NCBI GenBank assembly: GCA_947626485.1
Contig: CANQSG010000022.1
Span: 1 to 17,521, forward strand
Length of the DNA stretch: 17,521 nt
Direction of reading: 5' to 3'
Source of the DNA: an uncultured Clostridia bacterium
Lineage (GTDB): Bacteria > Bacillota > Clostridia > Oscillospirales > Acutalibacteraceae
A program made the translations under genes and the position numbers. The stretch's first letter is position 1. Each line of letters begins with the position of its first letter. Below are positions 13,831 to 17,521 of this stretch, in pieces. The notes beneath the pieces are model-generated. The model ran no database searches, was not told the DNA's origin, and was given only the letters and a program-made list of their open reading frames with translations.

Positions 13831-15198
13831 CTCATCCCTCAATCTCCGCCGAAACAAATGCACATGAAACGGAATCGACACGGCGAAGGTGAGTAAATCG
13901 GCGATGGTTTGGGTCATCAAAATGCCGTTCAGGCCGAGCCAGAGGGGGAGGAGGAGGATCAGGGGGACGAAGAAAATGCCTTGGCGGCAGGAGGCGAGCA
14001 GCGTCGCGGGGACGACGAAGCCGAGCGACTGGTAAAGCTGGTTGACGAAGGTCGAATAGGCGAGCACCGGCAGCGAAAGGCTGAGATAGTGCAGCATTCT
14101 GCCGCCGATGGCGAGCACTTCGCGGTCGCCGGGGCGGAAGAGGCCGAGGATCGGCGCGGCGCCGAAATAGAGCAGCGCGGCTGCCGAGACGGAATAAAGC
14201 GTGCCGAGGAAAACGGCGCAGGAGAAGGAGCGGCGCACCCGGTCGAAGCGGCGGGCGCCGTAATTGTACCCGGCGACGGGCTGAAAGCCCTGCCCGACGC
14301 CGATGAGCATGCCGCGCAGCAGCATGTAGATTTTGTTGGCGATGCTGACGGCGGACATCGCGGCGTCGCCGTGCGGCCGGACAACGCGGTTAAGCAGCAG
14401 CGTCGCGATGCTGCCGAGGCTCTGGCGAAAGACGGTCGGCAGGCCGACGCGGAAGATCAGCAGGTAATCGGCAAACCGCCGGCTGGTGCGGCGCAGCCGG
14501 ATGCGCACCAGCGAGCGCCCGGTCAGAAAAAAGCTGAGCAGAATCAGGAAGGAGACCGCCTGGCTGAGCATCGTCGCAAGGGCGGCGCCCGAAACGCCCA
14601 GCCGGAAACCGCGAATGAAAAGCGCGTCGAGCCCGATGTTGAGGATGCCGCCGCTGCAAAGGCCGATCATCGACAACGTGGCCTTGCCCTGCGCGCGCAG
14701 GACGTTGTTGAGGACGAAGGAGGCGCAGAAAACCGGGGCGCCGAGCAAAATCCAGAACCCGTAGGCGCAGGCGGAATCGAGCGCCGTTTCGGTCGCGCCG
14801 AAGAGCCGCATCATGCCTTTGAGGTTAATCATCCCGCCCGCAAACAGCAGCGCGCCGACGAGGAAGGCGGCGAGCAGGCCGGAGGTCGCGTAGAGCTCCG
14901 CCGCTTGACGGTCGCGCTCGCCGAGCTTGCGGGAGATCAGGCTCTGCGCGCCCATGCCGAAGCCGTACCCGACCGCCTGAACGACCGACTGGATCGCGAA
15001 AACAACGCCGACGGCGGCGGTCGCCGCATTGCCGAGCGACGAAACGAACCAGGTGTCGGCGAGGTTGTAGATCGAAGTGATGAGCATGCTGAAGGTCGTC
15101 GGAATCGAGAGCCGCAGCACCAGCCCGAAGACCGGCGCGGTCGTCATGCGGCGATATTCGGCGGCGGCGCGGTCGGGCTGTGGGGGAATGGACGGCAT
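13798..15198 (-). CDS. MATE-family multidrug/cation antiporter
   Basis: A 466-residue transporter of normal length with about twelve TM segments in two similar halves. Typical features are LRLSIPTTFSMLITSIYNLADTWFV near the N-terminus, GYGFGMGAQSLISRKLGERD, and in the second half MLIGVGQGFQPVAGYNYGARR. MATE proteins expel drugs and metabolites using Na+ or H+; the substrate cannot be told. GAGG lies 8 bases before the ATG at 15198; MTTAPVF, 17 codons in, is an alternative start. The last residues (APAPEAPAR) and the TAG come from the GC hairpin edge of repeat copy H. No promoter is apparent in the ~30 bp before copy I, so transcription may come from within copy I or through it from tadA. Confidence 0.93.
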   Translation of the reverse strand: MPSIPPQPDRAAAEYRRMTTAPVFGLVLRLSIPTTFSMLITSIYNLADTWFVSSLGNAATAAVGVVFAIQSVVQAVGYGFGMGAQSLISRKLGERDRQAAELYATSGLLAAFLVGALLFAGGMINLKGMMRLFGATETALDSACAYGFWILLGAPVFCASFVLNNVLRAQGKATLSMIGLCSGGILNIGLDALFIRGFRLGVSGAALATMLSQAVSFLILLSFFLTGRSLVRIRLRRTSRRFADYLLIFRVGLPTVFRQSLGSIATLLLNRVVRPHGDAAMSAVSIANKIYMLLRGMLIGVGQGFQPVAGYNYGARRFDRVRRSFSCAVFLGTLYSVSAAALLYFGAAPILGLFRPGDREVLAIGGRMLHYLSLSLPVLAYSTFVNQLYQSLGFVVPATLLASCRQGIFFVPLILLLPLWLGLNGILMTQTIADLLTFAVSIPFHVHLFRRRLRDESAPAPEAPAR

Positions 15199-15228
15199 GG
15201 AATCGCCTCATTTGGTATTGGGGAAATA

Positions 15229-15482
15229 ACCGCGCCGCTGGCGCGGAGTGAAGAACTAAGAGTGAAAAGTGAAGAGTGGCGGTGTCGCCTACGGCGACGA
15301 AATAAAATGTGTGCCGAAGGCACACATCATTGCCGAAGGCAACATCATTACCGAAGGTAACATCATTTACCCGAAAGGGTAAACATCATGAGCGAAGCTC
15401 GCATCATTTGCCCGCAGGGCAAACATCATTTCGCCTCGGTGTCCGCCTCATTGACGGCTTGATAAATGTTTCACGGGAAACA
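15229..15482 (-). repeat. Modular intergenic repeat, copy I (longest regular ladder)
   Basis: On the plus strand: GC hairpin CCGCGCCGCTGGCGCGG (~15230-15246); GTGAAGAACTAAGAGTGAAA iteration; GTCGCC-tac-GGCGAC; six regular ladder units with CATCAT (GTGCC-gaa-GGCAC, TGCC-gaa-GGCA, TACC-gaa-GGTA, TACCC-gaaa-GGGTA, GAGC-gaa-GCTC, TTGCCC-gca-GGGCAA; ~15310-15425); a short degenerate part where the terminator stem would be; and parS-like site 8. It lies between tadA and the MATE gene. Confidence 0.83.
15467..15482. promoter_or_regulatory. parS: parS-like site 8 (TGTTTCACGGGAAACA)
   Basis: One base off the palindrome core (CACGGG for CACGTG); the reverse complement of site 4. It ends 1 bp before the tadA stop codon. 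Confidence 0.6.
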
Positions 15483-15483
15483 T

Positions 15484-15936
<453 letters not shown>

Positions 15937-15941
15937 CGCGG

Positions 15942-17201
15942 TCAGTACAGCATCGCCGGCAGCAGGTTTTGCAGGATCAGGGCGAGCACCTCGAGCCCGG
16001 CGACGACCATGCCGATGATGACGATCGGCGACGAGAAAAACCAGCGAAGAAGGGTCGGTTTGCCCTCGCCCGGCTGCTGCGGCTCGGCGGCGGGGAAGGT
16101 GAAGAGGTCGCCCTCTTTGCCGCCCAGCATCCGCAGGCCGATCAGCCCGAGCGAGAGCACGACGATCATCGCGACGGCCTGCACGGCGATCTGCCCCGCG
16201 GTCGTCAGCCCGCCCCCTTCTAACACATAGGTGAGCACGAGGGAGAAAAAGTTGTTGAGAAAATGGATGCAGACGCCCGTCCAGAGCGAGCCGGTCTTGA
16301 CGTAGGCGACGCCGAGCGCGACCCCGACGAGGAAGGCGAAGGGGATCTGTTCGAGGTTGCCGTGCATCGCGGCGAACAAAATCGCCGAGATCAGCACCGC
16401 CGCGCCGTCGGAATACCGCCGCAGCGACCCGAGCACGACGCCCCGCAGGGCGAATTCCTCCATCAGCGCCGGTTCCACGGCGATCGCCAGGAACGCGAGG
16501 CCGACCCCCGACCAGTCGCGCGGCATCGGCAGGTCGGGCATGTCCGCCGTCAGGCCGAGATTAGACAAAAATTGCGTAAAGGCGGTGCCGACGACGTTGG
16601 CGATCATGCAGAAGGAAAAGCCGATGAGCACTACGGGCAGGAAGCGAGCGCGGTCGGGTTTTTCGAAGCTGATGACCTCGCGGAACCGCCGCCCCTGCAT
16701 CCAGACGGTCACGAGGTAGGGCAGCGAGAACATCAACATCGAGAAGACGATCTGGAAGACCAGCGCGCCGTGATCGTCCGCGGCGACCTCGAAAAGCAGC
16801 TCGCCCGCGCCGAACCGGCCGAGCAAAAAGGGGATGCCGTAGGGCACGAGCAGCATCAGCAAAAAGCCGGTGCCGATCGCCGTCGCCGTCTTGCGAAACC
16901 GCTGCTTCGTCGTGAGAATCAGCGGATAAAATGGGTAAGCCGAGGAATAGCCCTGCGGAAAACCCAAGCCGTTTTGCGGCGGGACGGGCGGTTGAAAAGC
17001 CCCTTCCGGGTTTGTTGAGTGGTCAGATGGCAGAGGGTCAGATGGCAGAGGGTCAGATGGCAGAGAATCAGATGGCAGTTGGCCGTTGAGGGCTTCGTCC
17101 CCCAAACCGCTGATAGGTTCCGACGGCTGAAAATCCGCTGTCGCGTTTCCGGTCGGGGTTACAGCTTCTTGCTCGCTGTCAGGTGAAGGCGGATAAAACA
17201 T
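15942..17201 (-). CDS. CPBP (CAAX/Abi-type) intramembrane protease family protein with long Pro/Ser N-terminus
   Basis: A 419-residue membrane protein. Residues 1-100 are hydrophilic and Pro/Ser/Asp-rich, including four LPSD repeats (~42-60). About eight TM segments follow. The CPBP core is at ~240-320: EEFALRG (Glu248-Glu249, Arg253), FAAMHGN (His280) and HFLNN (His313), the motif set of the Rce1/CAAX-protease clan. Family roles range from protein processing to bacteriocin immunity; the substrate is unknown. AGGGAGGAACTT before the ATG at 17201 sets the start; an in-frame GTG at 17288 would read through the upstream hairpins and is less likely. A final TM (~390-412) lies beyond the usual core. 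It is followed closely by tadA. Confidence 0.9.
   Translation of the reverse strand: MFYPPSPDSEQEAVTPTGNATADFQPSEPISGLGDEALNGQLPSDSLPSDPLPSDPLPSDHSTNPEGAFQPPVPPQNGLGFPQGYSSAYPFYPLILTTKQRFRKTATAIGTGFLLMLLVPYGIPFLLGRFGAGELLFEVAADDHGALVFQIVFSMLMFSLPYLVTVWMQGRRFREVISFEKPDRARFLPVVLIGFSFCMIANVVGTAFTQFLSNLGLTADMPDLPMPRDWSGVGLAFLAIAVEPALMEEFALRGVVLGSLRRYSDGAAVLISAILFAAMHGNLEQIPFAFLVGVALGVAYVKTGSLWTGVCIHFLNNFFSLVLTYVLEGGGLTTAGQIAVQAVAMIVVLSLGLIGLRMLGGKEGDLFTFPAAEPQQPGEGKPTLLRWFFSSPIVIIGMVVAGLEVLALILQNLLPAMLY
17021..17080 (-). repeat. 15-bp minisatellite (four units) inside the CPBP gene
   Basis: GGTCAGATGGCAGAG is present at 17021, 17036 and 17051, followed by a variant at 17066 (AATCAGATGGCAGTT). 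It encodes LPSD-P/S in frame. The near-perfect identity of three units points to recent slippage. Confidence 0.85.
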
Positions 17202-17223
17202 AAGTTCCTCCCTTCGGGTGGAT

Positions 17224-17286
17224 GGGGGCGCCGGAGAAGGGCGCCCCGTCGGCTTGCCGCCGGTTCCGGGGAATGCAGAACCGGCC
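17224..17286 (-). other. Two GC-rich hairpins between gyrA and the CPBP gene
   Basis: GCCGGTTC/GAACCGGC (~17259-17285) and GGGGCGCC/GGCGCCCC (~17225-17247) lie in the ~105 bp gap. Neither is followed by a T tract on the minus strand, so strong intrinsic termination is not evident. No promoter for the CPBP gene was recognised; read-through from gyrA is possible. Confidence 0.4.
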
Positions 17287-17306
17287 AAGTTTTGCGGTAT
17301 TAACCG

Positions 17307-17521
17307 TTACGCCCCAGTCGTTTCCTCGCCCGATTCGGCGGCGGGAACGTCGGGCTCGTCGGGCTCCGGTTCGGTGCCAACGTCGCCGGCGTCGGGCTCG
17401 GCGGCCTCTGGGTGCGCCATTTCGGCGGTTTCATCGTGGGTCACGGTCGCGACCGAAAGGATGCGCTCCCCTTCGGCGACCCGCATCACGCGCACGCCCT
17501 TCGCCGGGCGGGCGAGCAGGC
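17307..17521 (-). CDS. gyrA: DNA gyrase subunit A, C-terminal end (partial)
   Basis: About 70 residues remain, from LLARPAKGVRVMRVAEGERI to the TAA at 17309-17307; the rest lies beyond the right edge. The visible part matches the last beta-pinwheel strands of the GyrA C-terminal domain (pattern GVRxMR...GERxxSVATV), followed by a ~40-residue acidic, Pro/Glu/Asp-rich tail, as often seen in GyrA. GyrA carries the DNA-wrapping and cleavage activity of gyrase. The related ParC is possible on so short a piece, but the acidic tail and the nearby parAB favour GyrA. Confidence 0.8.
   Translation of the reverse strand, partial: LLARPAKGVRVMRVAEGERILSVATVTHDETAEMAHPEAAEPDAGDVGTEPEPDEPDVPAAESGEETTGA

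Noticed and set aside
13909..15360. Long plus-strand open frame opposite the MATE gene
   Set aside because: Low-complexity Glu/Ala/Arg/Gly composition typical of an antisense shadow; the minus strand has a clear transporter.

Overview
The window looks like an origin-proximal chromosomal segment of a GC-rich, endospore-forming Clostridia-type Firmicute, perhaps of the Oscillospiraceae/Ruminococcaceae kind; the taxon is inferred. The evidence is a spoVAE gene, a Soj/Spo0J (ParA/ParB) operon with parS sites of the exact Bacillus type, the 3' end of gyrA, serS, AGGAGG-type ribosome sites and TTGxCT-N17-TATAAT promoters. dnaA, oriC, rRNA and tRNA genes were not seen.

Layout. Plus strand: the 3' part of a YdbT-like PH-domain membrane protein; a three-unit ~57 bp tandem repeat; an ABC-F ATPase; two paralogous cassettes of small membrane proteins (3.8-5.0 and 5.6-6.8 kb); spoVAE; parA-parB; serS. 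Minus strand, read from the right edge: gyrA end; a CPBP-family membrane protein; tadA; a MATE transporter; a third complete cassette (12.1-13.3 kb, called cassette 4 here) and an orphan cassette gene (11.3-11.7 kb, cassette 3). The two strands converge near 11.2 kb.

The unusual part is between the genes. Nearly every intergenic gap from 3.5 to 15.5 kb holds a copy of one modular repeat (A-I, nine copies, both orientations). A full copy reads: parS-like 16-mer; an intrinsic-terminator hairpin with a CGCCCCGGTGTG stem; a ladder of small perfect hairpins separated by ATGATG/CATCAT; an optional ~110 bp block with an A6GC...GCT6 hairpin; a TTCACTCT-type iteration; and a GC-rich hairpin. Eight parS-like palindromes lie in about 12 kb around parAB, all at the same place in the repeat or at its edge. 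The inference is that ParB loading sites have been multiplied together with, or by, a mobile or recombining intergenic repeat. At serS and the MATE gene the outer edge of the repeat supplies the last codons and the stop.

The cassettes are a second paralogous family. A conserved two-TM protein (starting MFxNIGxKI) is followed, where a partner exists, by a six-TM protein; two of the pairs overlap by ATGA. C-terminal tails vary: zinc ribbon, SHOCT-like, or neither. The six-TM gene of cassette 2 has an in-frame TAG. The function of these cassettes is not recognised. Cassettes and repeats occur together, so the region looks shaped by repeat-mediated duplication and inversion around the chromosome-segregation locus.
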